A stretch of DNA of 64,000 bases from Roseibium album (GCF_001404515.1 NZ_CXWE01000007.1:124001-188000); one strand, 5' to 3'. Numbered from the stretch's first letter, positions 28,264-38,375 are shown. A program made the numbers and translations. The notes: generated by a model not told the origin, from the sequence alone.

Positions 28264-29790
28264 ATGGCAGAGCACCGGCTGCGGCAATTGCCTGCATCAT
28301 TCCTGACACTGGAGACATCCGGCGAAACTGAAACAGGGCAGTTGGCGGATGACATCGCCATGATCCTGAAGGCGGGGGATGTTGTGTGCCTCTCCGGAGA
28401 CCTGGGAGCCGGCAAATCCACTTTTGCACGTGCCTTGATCAGAACTTTCGCGGCGGACGTGGGTCTGGAAGTACCAAGCCCGACTTTCACACTGGTGCAG
28501 ACTTACGAATTCCCGCGGTTCGACCTGTCACACTTCGATCTCTATCGTCTTGAAGAACCGGAAGAGCTGGAAGAACTCGGTCTTGAAGATCTTCTGGAAA
28601 CAGGAGCCGCACTGATCGAGTGGCCCGAAAGGGCGGAAAGCCTGCTCCCGCGGGATGCCTTGTGGATACAGATTGTCCAGCCGGATGAAGAGACGGACAA
28701 CAGGCGGTTCGTTTTCCATTCCGAAAACCCGGACTGGCAGCAGCGCATCGAGCAGACGCTCGGTGTTCGAGATTTCCTGGAAAATGCAGGTCTCGGTAGT
28801 GCCAACCGCCGGTTTCTGGCCGGAGATGCCTCCTTGCGGACGTTCGAAAGCATCGCATCGATATCCGGAAGATCTGTTCTGATGCGCTGGCCTTTTCGGG
28901 AAGGTGCCGTTTCGGAAGACGTCAGGGCATACATGACCCGTGTCCATCTGGCGCAGGACTGCCGCTCCGTTCTTGCGATCGGTTCTGAGCTGCGCCGGCG
29001 GGGTATCAGAGCGCCGGAAACCTTTTCGGCCGACCTTGAAAATGGTCTCGTTCTTTCCGAGGACTTCGGCAGCGAAACGATTGTGGTCGATGGCCGTCCG
29101 GATCCTGCGCGCTACCGTGTCGCCATCGATATCCTTGTTCACCTCCACCGGCAAAGTTGGCCCGAGAGTGTCCGGCTTAAGGAGGGAGGGACCTATGAGG
29201 TTCCGCATTACTCGGATGCGGCGCTCATTGCGGAAGCTGCCTTGTTTCTGGACTGGTATGTCCCCGAAATCTCGGGAGATCCTGTCGATGCGTCCTTGCG
29301 CGCGGAATTTGCAGCTCTTTGGCATCAGAACCTGGATCGTATTTCCGGTGCGCAACGGGGATGGGTGCTTCGGGACTTCCATTCCCCCAATTTGCTGTGG
29401 CAGGAAGCGGCAGGCGGCATCGACAGGATCGGATTGATCGATTTGCAGGATACGGTGATCGGCCCCGTCGCCTATGATGTTGCCTCTCTTTTGCTGGACG
29501 CTCGAACCGAAATGAGTGTCGAGCTGGAAACCAGTCTGTATGATGCTTATGTCTCCGGGATGGAGAAGCAGTCTCCGGGGTTCGACAGGGCCAGCTTTTC
29601 AGACGCCTATTCGGTAATGGCGGTTCAGCGAGTTTCGAAGATCCTCGGGATTTTCGTCCGGCTGGCGCGGCGTGATGCCAAGCCGGCTTATTTGAGCCAT
29701 TTGCCGCGCATGATAGGCTATCTGGATCGCGTTCTTGAAAGGCCGGGCATGTCGGGCTTGAAAGACTGGTACGGACGTTTCCGGTTCTGA
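28264..29790 (+). CDS. TsaE (tRNA t6A ATPase) fused to AmgK-type sugar kinase
   Basis: This 508-residue protein is a fusion. Residues 1 to about 150 are TsaE, the ATPase needed for t6A37 modification of tRNA, with P-loop GDLGAGKST at 45-53 and the family blocks PSPTFTLVQTY and FDLYRL. From about 165 an aminoglycoside-phosphotransferase-like kinase follows, with LRDFHSPNLLW near 370 as the catalytic loop and IDLQDTVIGPVAYDVASLL as the Mg-binding part. This half matches AmgK, the anomeric N-acetylmuramate/N-acetylglucosamine kinase of peptidoglycan recycling. MurU, the enzyme acting next, is encoded 44 bases downstream. Fusions of this kind are known in Alphaproteobacteria. Confidence 0.93.
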   Translation: MAEHRLRQLPASFLTLETSGETETGQLADDIAMILKAGDVVCLSGDLGAGKSTFARALIRTFAADVGLEVPSPTFTLVQTYEFPRFDLSHFDLYRLEEPEELEELGLEDLLETGAALIEWPERAESLLPRDALWIQIVQPDEETDNRRFVFHSENPDWQQRIEQTLGVRDFLENAGLGSANRRFLAGDASLRTFESIASISGRSVLMRWPFREGAVSEDVRAYMTRVHLAQDCRSVLAIGSELRRRGIRAPETFSADLENGLVLSEDFGSETIVVDGRPDPARYRVAIDILVHLHRQSWPESVRLKEGGTYEVPHYSDAALIAEAALFLDWYVPEISGDPVDASLRAEFAALWHQNLDRISGAQRGWVLRDFHSPNLLWQEAAGGIDRIGLIDLQDTVIGPVAYDVASLLLDARTEMSVELETSLYDAYVSGMEKQSPGFDRASFSDAYSVMAVQRVSKILGIFVRLARRDAKPAYLSHLPRMIGYLDRVLERPGMSGLKDWYGRFRF

Positions 29791-29834
29791 AAAACAGGTC
29801 GTGCGATGCCGGGCACAATCATTCGAGTGAAAAA

Positions 29835-30569
29835 ATGAATCAACAGCGGTTCCGCCCATCAAAAGCAATGATCCTGGCCGCAGGCCTTGGCAAGAGGATG
29901 CGTCCTCTGACCGCGACCACGCCCAAGCCGCTGATCGAAGTCAATGGCCAGGCGCTGATTGACCACGGTATGGACCGGCTGGCCGCGGCAGGAGTGAGGA
30001 CATGCGTGGTCAACGTGCATTACCTTGCCGATCTTGTCGAAGTTCATGTGCGTCGCCGCAGTGACATGGAAATCCTCATCTCCGATGAACGCGAGCAACT
30101 GCTGGAAACCGGAGGCGGCATCAAGAATGCGCTTCCGCTGCTTGGTGCAGATCCGTTCTTCCAGTTGAACGCTGATACCTGCTACTGGATCGAAGGCGTC
30201 AAACCGAACCTGGAACACATGGTTGATGCCTGGGACGAGGACCGCATGGATGCCCTTCTCCTGGTCGCCGAAACCGTCAAGTCCGTCGGGTATGCAGGTC
30301 GGGGAGACTTCGAAATGTCGAAAGACGGCAGTCTTACCAGACGGTTGGAAAAAGGCGTGACACCCTTTGCCTATGCAGGGGCGGCGATCCTGCATCCGCG
30401 ATTTTTCGAGGACGCGCCGGAGGGACCGTTCTCGATGAACATCCTGTTTGACCGGGCAATCGAATCAGGGCGCCTGTTCGGTGTTCAGATGGAAGGTCTG
30501 TGGCTTCACATAGGCACACCGGATGCAATCCGTGCTGCGGAATATGCCGTTGGTGGCAGCGCTGCCTAG
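29835..30569 (+). CDS. murU: N-acetylmuramate alpha-1-phosphate uridylyltransferase
   Basis: This 244-residue nucleotidyltransferase has the N-terminal signature MILAAGLGKRMRPLT followed by TTPKPLIEVNG, the nucleotide-binding and substrate loops of the MurU/RmlA fold. QLNADTCYW near residue 115 lies at the expected place of the catalytic metal-binding Asp. Working with AmgK it makes UDP-MurNAc from recycled MurNAc without going through MurA/MurB, a pathway that confers intrinsic fosfomycin tolerance in other bacteria (established knowledge). A perfect 18-bp palindrome covers its stop codon. Confidence 0.93.
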   Translation: MNQQRFRPSKAMILAAGLGKRMRPLTATTPKPLIEVNGQALIDHGMDRLAAAGVRTCVVNVHYLADLVEVHVRRRSDMEILISDEREQLLETGGGIKNALPLLGADPFFQLNADTCYWIEGVKPNLEHMVDAWDEDRMDALLLVAETVKSVGYAGRGDFEMSKDGSLTRRLEKGVTPFAYAGAAILHPRFFEDAPEGPFSMNILFDRAIESGRLFGVQMEGLWLHIGTPDAIRAAEYAVGGSAA

Positions 30570-30576
30570 GCAGCGC
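30559..30576. repeat. 18-bp perfect palindrome spanning the murU stop codon
   Basis: GCGCTGCCTAGGCAGCGC at 30559-30576 reads the same on both strands; TAG at 30567-30569 is the murU stop. A nested palindrome GGCAGCGCTGCC lies at 30555-30566. The transcript could fold into a GC-rich hairpin, but no T-run follows. Confidence 0.5.
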
Positions 30577-30862
30577 GCTCAGACAAAAGTCGAAACGGTG
30601 CTGGAAACAGCCAGAATCGACCGGGAAAAACGCAACCAGCAATGTTGCTGCCAGCTGAAGCGCTTGGCAAAGCAATTCAAAGCCGTGTTGGTCCCGCTTG
30701 GCGACGAGGTGGATTAGCCTGGCAACAGCGTCGCAAGCTCTTGAAAATCGGGTTGTTTCCTGCAAGCTTGCGCCTTGTATCCGGGCAAGACCACATTCAA
30801 CGATTCAATTTCGTATGTGAGCGTTTGGCCGGTAGTCCAATTGAAGTACACGGAGCCTCTTG

Positions 30863-31177
30863 ATGGATCCAGATCGGCTCATTTCCGAGACGCGGAGCGA
30901 CGTTCGGTGCACAGTATCGGACCTGCTCGGCAGCGAGGAAGATGGGCCGAGTTTCGGACCAGCAGGGCGACTTTCCATTCCGCTGGTTGCCACTGGGGTC
31001 AAAGTGCAGAATATGCGCAAGACGTCCCGAATCCAATGGAATGCCGATCAGATGCTTCGCCAGTTGGAAGGCGGACAAATTTGCGCTTCAAACCACGCGC
31101 GAACGGATGCAAGCCAATTGTGTCGCCATAACCGAAGACCGGGTCGAGCGGCTCCGTATTCTTCAAAAGGGTTTTAG
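30863..31177 (+). CDS. Possible 104-residue hypothetical protein upstream of addB (doubtful)
   Basis: An open frame beginning MDPDRLISETRSDV has an ATG at 30863 with GGAG eight bases upstream and ends with TAG at 31175-31177, one base before the addB start codon, which would suit translational coupling. The product resembles nothing I know, and third codon positions are a mix rather than strongly GC-biased as in the neighbours. It lies in a 609-base stretch (30570-31178) between murU and addB that holds no recognised gene; overlapping open frames exist on the minus strand too. This may be noncoding or a decayed gene. Confidence 0.25.
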   Translation: MDPDRLISETRSDVRCTVSDLLGSEEDGPSFGPAGRLSIPLVATGVKVQNMRKTSRIQWNADQMLRQLEGGQICASNHARTDASQLCRHNRRPGRAAPYSSKGF

Positions 31178-31178
31178 A

Positions 31179-34100
31179 ATGGCCGAGCGCGCGCGTCTCT
31201 ATTCGGTTCCGCCATCCGTTCCCTTCCTCGAAACTCTCGTCGACAAGCTTGTTGAAGGCGCCCTGGTTCCGGGATTTTGTCCCCAGGACAATCCACACCT
31301 TTTGCCTTCGGTTACACTGTATCTGCCGACGCGGCGCTCTGCACGGCTGCTTCCGCAGGTTTTTCAGAAGAAGTTCGGTGGAATACCGGTACTTCTGCCC
31401 GATATCAGGCCCGTTGGCGATGCGGATGAAGACGCTCAGAGCCTCACGGCTGACATCGATCTTGAGCCCCTGCCGCCGGCGATGCCCCTGCTAGAGCGTC
31501 ACCTGGCAATGACCCGGCTCGTCAAGGCCTGGAAGGGAACCCTGCGCCGGGAAGCGCTGAGCTTGCGTCTGGACGAACCCCTGGGTGTTCCCGCTTCCAC
31601 TGCGGATGCCGCCTGGCTCGCCGCAGATCTGCTGTCACTGATGGACGAGGTAGAGACCGAGGAGGCGGACTGGAGTGAACTGACCGCGCTCGTTCCGGAG
31701 GATTTTGCGCGCTATTGGCAGATCACGCTGGATTTTCTGAAAATCGTGCAGGAAGCCTGGCCGGCCCATCTTGCCGAACGGGGACAGATGGATCCGAAGG
31801 CGCGCAGGTCCGCGCTGATACGGCGGGAAGCTCAGCGTCTTGCAAAGGCAGCACCTGGTAACCCCGTCATCGTCGCCGGGGTTACCGGATCAGTGCCTGC
31901 AACCGCAGAACTTTTGAAAGTTGTTGCCGGATTGAAGCAGGGCGTCATCGTGCTTCCGGGGCTTGATCAGCATCTCGATAACAGGTCCTGGGCAACGCTT
32001 GGGCAACGTAGCGCCGGTGCATCGACAAACGCTGCGCGGATCGGCAAGGGCATGGCGACCTTGCCGTCTCATCCGCAATATTCGCTCAAGCAACTGCTCG
32101 ACCGGCTCGGTGTTTCCCGTCCTGATGTCGCATCTCTCGGGGAGATTCCCGATCGTGCGAGGACACTCAGGGAAACACTTGTTTCTGAAGCTTTGCGGCC
32201 CGCCGATACGTCCGACGCCTGGACTGGCTTCCTTGCAGAAACGGGACAGTCCGATCGTGCAGAAGCTCTCGAAGATGTCGCAATTCTGGTGGCGCGCAAC
32301 GAAGCGGATGAAGCCCTGAGCCTGTCGATTGCCTTGCGTGAGGCGATTGAGCGGAATGAAATGGCGGCGTTGATTTCACCGGACAGGATGCTGACCCGAC
32401 GGGTCGCGGCGGAATTGTCACGATGGAACATCCAGGTGGATGACAGTGCCGGGCGTCCGCTCGACCAGACTGCTCCGGCCATCCTGTCGGTCCTTGCAGC
32501 AAAGCTGGCCTTGAATGGATGTGAACCGATCGACCTTCTGGCGTTGCTCAAGCACCCGCTCGCACGTTTCGGTTTGCCGTTCAAGGATATCCGTTCCGCC
32601 GCGCGTGCATTGGAACGCGGCGTCATCCGTGGTCCGCGCGCAAGACCCGGAACCGGCGGTTTGCGTGCTGCGGTCGAAGCCAGCCGCGAGGAAGTGGACA
32701 ACGCGCACATACCGCGCTGGAAGAAAGTGCACGAAGCGGACTGGGATGTGATTGTCGACCTTGTCGAAAGGCTCGCGGTCGCCCTGGCACCATTGGAAGA
32801 TCTCGGTGAAAGCACTGAAGCGATCTCGGTCACCGACCTTGCGCGGCTTCATATTGAGGTCATCCAGGCCGTGGCTACGGACGATACCGGTTCCTTTGAT
32901 GAGCTTTATGCCGGAGAGGCGGGTGAGGGTCTCGCACAGTTTCTGAGTGACCTTCTTGAAGGTGGTTCGAGCGGCCTGGATGTGCCGCCCGGCGAATGGC
33001 CGACCGTGTTGCCTGCATTGATGGCGGGACAGGCGGTGCGCCGAAGGCTTCCGGGAGATCAGAGAGTACAGATACTCGGTCCGATGGAGGCGCGTCTTCA
33101 GACATTTGATTTCGTGATCCTGGGCGGGCTCAATGAAGGTATCTGGCCGCAACGAACCCGCAATGATCCCTGGTTGAGCAGACCCATGAAGCGGGACATC
33201 GGTCTGGAGCCGCCGGAAAGGCGACTTGGTGCCGCGGCCCATGATTTCGCTCAGGGGCTCGGAGCAAGACGGGTACTCCTGTCTCGAGCCGCACGCGCTG
33301 ACGGCGCCCCCACGGTCGCCTCCCGCTGGCTGCAGCGACTGACGACGCTCGCAGGTCCCGACGCGACCCGTTCGATGGAGCTGCGCGGAGCTACATACGC
33401 AAAACTGGCTGGTCTTCTGGACCAGCCGGATGGCCCGGTTCGGCCGGCAAAACGGCCTGTTCCAGCTCCCGCTCTCGGTGCAAGACCAAAATCGCTGTCG
33501 ATCACGGAGATCGAGCGACTGATCCGCGATCCCTATGCGATCTATGCCCGTCACGTCCTGGATCTGCAGGCGGTGGATCCCATCGGCGGCGAACCGGGAG
33601 CAGCCGACAAGGGAACCCTGATCCACGACGCCCTGGCCGAGTTTCTCGCAACCTGGTCGGGACCGTTTGATGACAGCGCCGTTGCAGCCCTCAAGGAGAT
33701 CGGCGAAAAACTATTCGAGCCTCTCGATGCCTTTCCGGCCGTTCGGGCGTTGTGGTGGCCACGGTTCCAGAAGATCGCGACAGGATTTGTGGCCTTTGAG
33801 GAACGGCGTTCGAAAGCGGTCGAGGAACGGTTTCTTGAGATTGGTGGCGGTGTGGAACTCACGCTGCCGGGCTTCGATTTCCGGCTGCGGGGACGCGCGG
33901 ACCGTATTGATCTTATGACAACCGGAGACCTGGCTGTCATTGACTACAAGACGGGGCAGATCCCGTCCCAGAAGCAGGTCGATGCGTTGTTGTCTCCCCA
34001 GTTGCCGCTGGAAGCTGCCATGATCAGGAGGTCCGGGTTCAAGGATGTTCCATCAGGAAAGCAGATCTCCGAACTGCTTTATCTGCAACTGAAAGACGGT

Positions 34101-34316
34101 GCTGATCCGGTTCCACGCAATCCCAGGGAAACATCCTTGGAAGACCTCATTGAGGATGCCTGGCAACGCTTGGAACAATTGATCGCTCACTATTGCAATC
34201 CGCAAACCGGTTACCTTTCCCGTGCCCGGGTTATGCGCGGCAGGGCGATGGATGGTGACTACGATCACCTGGCTCGCACCCAGGAATGGGCGTTGGGAGG
34301 CGAGGAACCGACATGA
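31179..34316 (+). CDS. addB: AddB subunit of AddAB double-strand-break repair nuclease
   Basis: This 1045-residue protein is the AddB partner of AddA. The N-terminal part has VTLYLPTRRSARLLPQVF where other helicases carry a P-loop, so no ATP-binding motif is present, as in alphaproteobacterial AddB. The C-terminus carries the RecB-family nuclease: GTLIHDALAEFL, LRGRADRID and AVIDYKTGQIPS, containing the D...DYK catalytic motif. AddAB resects DNA ends for RecA loading. The ATG at 31179 has AAGGG upstream and the longer frame from 30942 is unsupported. The stop overlaps the addA start by four bases (ATGA). Confidence 0.95.
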   Translation: MAERARLYSVPPSVPFLETLVDKLVEGALVPGFCPQDNPHLLPSVTLYLPTRRSARLLPQVFQKKFGGIPVLLPDIRPVGDADEDAQSLTADIDLEPLPPAMPLLERHLAMTRLVKAWKGTLRREALSLRLDEPLGVPASTADAAWLAADLLSLMDEVETEEADWSELTALVPEDFARYWQITLDFLKIVQEAWPAHLAERGQMDPKARRSALIRREAQRLAKAAPGNPVIVAGVTGSVPATAELLKVVAGLKQGVIVLPGLDQHLDNRSWATLGQRSAGASTNAARIGKGMATLPSHPQYSLKQLLDRLGVSRPDVASLGEIPDRARTLRETLVSEALRPADTSDAWTGFLAETGQSDRAEALEDVAILVARNEADEALSLSIALREAIERNEMAALISPDRMLTRRVAAELSRWNIQVDDSAGRPLDQTAPAILSVLAAKLALNGCEPIDLLALLKHPLARFGLPFKDIRSAARALERGVIRGPRARPGTGGLRAAVEASREEVDNAHIPRWKKVHEADWDVIVDLVERLAVALAPLEDLGESTEAISVTDLARLHIEVIQAVATDDTGSFDELYAGEAGEGLAQFLSDLLEGGSSGLDVPPGEWPTVLPALMAGQAVRRRLPGDQRVQILGPMEARLQTFDFVILGGLNEGIWPQRTRNDPWLSRPMKRDIGLEPPERRLGAAAHDFAQGLGARRVLLSRAARADGAPTVASRWLQRLTTLAGPDATRSMELRGATYAKLAGLLDQPDGPVRPAKRPVPAPALGARPKSLSITEIERLIRDPYAIYARHVLDLQAVDPIGGEPGAADKGTLIHDALAEFLATWSGPFDDSAVAALKEIGEKLFEPLDAFPAVRALWWPRFQKIATGFVAFEERRSKAVEERFLEIGGGVELTLPGFDFRLRGRADRIDLMTTGDLAVIDYKTGQIPSQKQVDALLSPQLPLEAAMIRRSGFKDVPSGKQISELLYLQLKDGADPVPRNPRETSLEDLIEDAWQRLEQLIAHYCNPQTGYLSRARVMRGRAMDGDYDHLARTQEWALGGEEPT

Positions 34317-37300
34317 GCGGTATTCAGGTTCCCGAACTGACCAGAAAACGCCAGGACCTTGCGTCTCGTCCACGCGCATCGGCATGGGTGAGCGCCAATG
34401 CCGGTTCCGGAAAGACATTCGTGCTGTCGCGCCGGGTGGTCCGGCTGTTACTGGACGGGACAGACCCGAGCCGCATTCTGGCGCTGACGTTCACAAAGGC
34501 TGCGGCGGCGGAAATGGCGAACCGTGTCTTCGGCAACCTCGGCGCCTGGGTGACCATGCCCGATGAAACGCTCGCCGCCGAGCTTCGGGACATTGAGGGG
34601 CGCAAGCCCGATGCTGCGCGGCTGGCAATGGCGCGTCGGTTGTTTGCCCGGGCGCTGGAAACACCAGGTGGTCTGAAGATCCAGACGATCCACGGATTTT
34701 GCGAAGCCTTGCTTCACCAGTTCCCGTTGGAAGCAAACGTCGCCGGTCATTTTTCCGTGCTTGACGACCGGGTTGCCGCTGAGCTGATGGCAGAAGCGCG
34801 CGGGACCGTACTTCACCGGGCGGAATCTGAACCGGCCAGTCCCCTTGGCCAGGCACTTGCTTCCGTCATATCGCTCATGAGCGATGGCGGCGCACAGAAG
34901 GCGTTGGAGGAACTGATCCAGAGCCGTGATGCGTTCCGCCGCTGGACGGTTGACGCAGGCAGCCTTGACGACGCTCTTGAAGAACTTGCCGCGCTTCTGG
35001 GTGTTGACGGGTCCGAACGGCTTGACGAATTCGACGCGCGTTTCAGGACCGGCTGTCCGTTCGATCGGAACACCTGCCTGAGTTACGCGGAGGCCTTGAG
35101 AACGGGGGCCAAGACAGATCAGGCGCGTGCCGAAGCACTCGTTGAGGCTGCCCGTCAGAAAGACCCGGAAACTTTCCGGGCGGCGTGGCTGCCGGTCTTT
35201 TTGACATCGAAACTGGATCCTCGAAAATCACTCGCGACAAAAAAGGTGGCAGAGAATTTCCCTGAGATGATGGAAGCGCTGACCGCCGAGCAGTCGCGGT
35301 TGCTTTCGCTTCTGGAGGAACGCAGAAATATCGCCACATTTGAGGGGACTTCGTCGCTGCTCCGGTTGGCAGATGCGGTGATACGGCACTACGAACGCGC
35401 CAAGACGGCACGAGGCTTTCTCGATTTTGAGGATCTTGTCGTCAAGACGGCGACCTTGCTGCAGAAATCGGATGCTGCACAATGGGTCCAGTACAAGCTT
35501 GACCAGGGGCTTGATCATATTCTCGTCGATGAAGCACAGGATACCAGCCCGCGGCAATGGGACGTGGTCACTTCGCTCGCCTCTGAATTTTTTGTTGGAG
35601 CCGGGGCGCATGAACGGACCAGAACGCTCTTTGCGGTCGGTGATGAAAAACAGTCGATCTATTCCTTCCAGGGCGCTGTCCCGGCCTATTTCGATGCCAT
35701 GCGGCGCGCATTTTCGAAGCAGGCAGATGCCGCGGAGCAGGAATTTCACTCGGTCGATCTGCAATTGTCCTTTCGTTCGACACCCGACGTGCTCGGTGCC
35801 GTTGACAGGGTTTTTCAAGAGGAATCCGCCCATCGTGGTTTGTCTCAGGAGGTCAGTGCTCCGGTACATGAAGCCATCAGGCGTGATCCCGGAATAGTGG
35901 ATCTCTGGCCTCTCGAGGTGGAAGCCGACATCGAGGAGCCCGAGGACTGGCGGCTGCCGGTCGATCATGTCGGGTCCGGTAGCCCGATGCTGAAGGTTGC
36001 AAGGCGAATTGCAGCGCAGATCGCCGGCTGGATGCGCGAAGGCACAGCGGATCCGGGAGAAGTAATGATCCTGGTGCGCAAGCGGGGACCGTTTGTCGAA
36101 GCGCTCAACCGGGAACTCAAGGAACTGAATGTTCCCGCGGCCGGCAGTGACCGGCTGGTTCTGACGGACCACATTGCGGTTCAGGATCTTGCTGCGCTCG
36201 GACGGTTCATGTTGTTGCCTGAAGACGATCTGTCGCTAGCCGCTGTGCTGAAGTGCCCGCTGTTCGGTCTGACCGACGAAAACCTGTTCGAAATAGCCAG
36301 GGAAACGGCGGCGAAAATTCGTCCCGGTACATTGTGGCAGATGCTGGTGAGGCGGTCGGAATCGTCCCCGCAATGGCATGACGTGAGGACCCGGCTGGAA
36401 GATTGGCGGGCTCGTGCCGACTTCGTTCCGCCTTATGAATTCTACTCCCGGCTTCTGGGGAGCGATGGCGGCCGCAAGGCGTTCCGCGCCAGGCTTGGCG
36501 TCGAAGTGGATGACGTTCTGGACGAGTTTCTGGCTCTGACGATCGCCTATGAACAGGCCGGGACGCCGGGCCTGGAAGGGTTTCTTGCCTGGATGGCTGC
36601 TGCTCCGACGGAAATCAAGAGAGAGCTGACCAACACCAAGGGCATGGTCAGGATCATGACCGTTCACGGCTCCAAGGGCCTGGAAGCAAAGATTGTCGTG
36701 CTCGTTGACCCCGGTGCTGCGCCCGTCAGCGCCATCCATGACCCCTCTTTTTTGCCACACGAACGACTGGCAAACGAATTGCTGCCTCCTGCATTGATCT
36801 GGCTGCCGCCGAAAGCCAGCCGAACACCCTGGCACGACGAGGCGGTCGAGACCCTGCGCGAGGCCCAGGCCCAGGAGTACCGGCGCCTGCTGTACGTCGC
36901 GCTGACCCGCGCCGAGGATCGACTGATCGTGTGCGGCTGGGAGCCGAAACGGGGGGCTCATGAAGAATGCTGGTATTCGCTTGTCGAACGGGCTCTGAAA
37001 CCTGAGGCACGGGAATTGAGCGACCCGTCAGGGAATACTGTAGCCTGGCGTTGGCAAAAAAGCGCATCGGATAGCGCGCCGGATATCTCGGAAGAAACAT
37101 CGGTTCTGGATAAGCAGCCGGAAGATCGTCCGGCAAGCCTGCCCGGCTGGTTGACAGAAACCGTTTCACCATTGCCGAAGAAAAAACGGCTGCAACCCTC
37201 AAAAGCCTTCGAGGAGATGGAGGAAAAGGACGGTGTCGTTCCTGTTCCGGCGGCCAACCGGTTGCTGGCAGGCACGGAACCGGCTTCGTGGCCGCTGGAA

Positions 37301-37825
37301 CGCGGCCGTCTTGTGCACCGGTTGCTGGAACTTTTGCCCGGTGTTCCGGTTGATGAACGCATTTCAGCTGCCGAAAGGTTCCTGAAGCAAGCCTTGAAAC
37401 CTCAGTTTTCCGGGAACATGGAGAAGCTTCTGAAGGAAGTGGTTGCCATCGTGCAGGGCGAAGCCTTCGCGCCGCTTTTCGAAGGCGATGCGCAGGCAGA
37501 AGTTCCTCTTGTCGGAACGATTCGCGCCGCCGATGGCACGGAAGTGGAGGTCTCAGGGCAGATTGACCGGTTGTTGGTGGAGGATAAACGGGTTGTGATT
37601 GTGGATTACAAGACGAACCTCTACCCACCTTCGACAACGGATGCGGTTCCGCTCGAGTATCGGGCGCAGTTGAGTGTTTACAGGGAGTTGCTGCGCCAGA
37701 TTTTCCCTGGTCGTGACGTCCGGGCGTATCTCTTGTGGACCTCAGGTCCGTCGTTGATGGAGATTCCCGGCGATATTCTCGACAGAACCCTCGCCTCACT
37801 GAAGCCAGACGGCAGTGCGGCTTGA
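34313..37825 (+). CDS. addA: AddA helicase-nuclease
   Basis: This 1170-residue UvrD-family helicase with a C-terminal nuclease has the Walker A motif SANAGSGKTFVLSRR near residue 30, motif II HILVDEAQDTSPRQW, GDEKQSIYSFQGA, and LLYVALTRAEDRLIVCGW as motif VI. The nuclease domain ends with VVIVDYKTNLYPP. With AddB it forms the alphaproteobacterial counterpart of RecBCD. The ATG at 34313 overlaps the addB stop; the frame could be extended upstream to 34286, but that would lie inside addB. trxA follows after 85 bases. Confidence 0.96.
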   Translation: MSGIQVPELTRKRQDLASRPRASAWVSANAGSGKTFVLSRRVVRLLLDGTDPSRILALTFTKAAAAEMANRVFGNLGAWVTMPDETLAAELRDIEGRKPDAARLAMARRLFARALETPGGLKIQTIHGFCEALLHQFPLEANVAGHFSVLDDRVAAELMAEARGTVLHRAESEPASPLGQALASVISLMSDGGAQKALEELIQSRDAFRRWTVDAGSLDDALEELAALLGVDGSERLDEFDARFRTGCPFDRNTCLSYAEALRTGAKTDQARAEALVEAARQKDPETFRAAWLPVFLTSKLDPRKSLATKKVAENFPEMMEALTAEQSRLLSLLEERRNIATFEGTSSLLRLADAVIRHYERAKTARGFLDFEDLVVKTATLLQKSDAAQWVQYKLDQGLDHILVDEAQDTSPRQWDVVTSLASEFFVGAGAHERTRTLFAVGDEKQSIYSFQGAVPAYFDAMRRAFSKQADAAEQEFHSVDLQLSFRSTPDVLGAVDRVFQEESAHRGLSQEVSAPVHEAIRRDPGIVDLWPLEVEADIEEPEDWRLPVDHVGSGSPMLKVARRIAAQIAGWMREGTADPGEVMILVRKRGPFVEALNRELKELNVPAAGSDRLVLTDHIAVQDLAALGRFMLLPEDDLSLAAVLKCPLFGLTDENLFEIARETAAKIRPGTLWQMLVRRSESSPQWHDVRTRLEDWRARADFVPPYEFYSRLLGSDGGRKAFRARLGVEVDDVLDEFLALTIAYEQAGTPGLEGFLAWMAAAPTEIKRELTNTKGMVRIMTVHGSKGLEAKIVVLVDPGAAPVSAIHDPSFLPHERLANELLPPALIWLPPKASRTPWHDEAVETLREAQAQEYRRLLYVALTRAEDRLIVCGWEPKRGAHEECWYSLVERALKPEARELSDPSGNTVAWRWQKSASDSAPDISEETSVLDKQPEDRPASLPGWLTETVSPLPKKKRLQPSKAFEEMEEKDGVVPVPAANRLLAGTEPASWPLERGRLVHRLLELLPGVPVDERISAAERFLKQALKPQFSGNMEKLLKEVVAIVQGEAFAPLFEGDAQAEVPLVGTIRAADGTEVEVSGQIDRLLVEDKRVVIVDYKTNLYPPSTTDAVPLEYRAQLSVYRELLRQIFPGRDVRAYLLWTSGPSLMEIPGDILDRTLASLKPDGSAA

Positions 37826-37910
37826 CGAGGGGCGTGACGCTACCTACGTTCGGGCCAACTGACACGTTTACATAGGGTAGGCGTGAGACATCGAACCACG
37901 AGATCTTGAT

Positions 37911-38231
37911 ATGGCTACCACCCAAGTTACCGATGCTTCCTTCGAAGCCGAAGTTCTGAAATCAGAAGATCCTGTTGTCGTAGACTTCTGGGCCGAATGG
38001 TGCGGTCCGTGTAAAATGATTGCGCCGGCCCTTGAGGAAATCTCCGAGGAGATGAACGGGGCGGTGAAAATCACCAAGCTCAACATCGACGAGAACCAGG
38101 ACATGGCCATGAAGTATGGCGTCCGCTCCATTCCGATGCTGATCCTGTTCAAGGATGGCGAGCCCATGGCAACCCAGGTGGGAGCCGCTCCGAAGGGCAA
38201 ACTGTCTGACTGGATCAAGAGCGCAATCTAA
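37911..38231 (+). CDS. trxA: Thioredoxin
   Basis: This 106-residue protein is a canonical thioredoxin, with the redox motif [10 protein letters not shown] (Cys31 and Cys34), the cis-proline in [11 protein letters not shown] and the C-terminal [12 protein letters not shown]. It keeps cytoplasmic protein thiols reduced and serves ribonucleotide reductase and other partners. It follows addA and precedes grpE on the same strand, an arrangement common in rhizobia and relatives. Confidence 0.98.
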   Translation: MATTQVTDASFEAEVLKSEDPVVVDFWAEWCGPCKMIAPALEEISEEMNGAVKITKLNIDENQDMAMKYGVRSIPMLILFKDGEPMATQVGAAPKGKLSDWIKSAI

Positions 38232-38375
38232 TCTGGATTTGCTGCGGTTGCTCCGGCAGCGGAGCAGATGAACGCATCCGGCGGACAGGCAACGGCGTGT
38301 CCGCCGATTTGCTTTGAAATCTCTGCAACCGGTCGTATAAGCATCCGCAAACAGTTTGAGCCAAACGGAACATTC

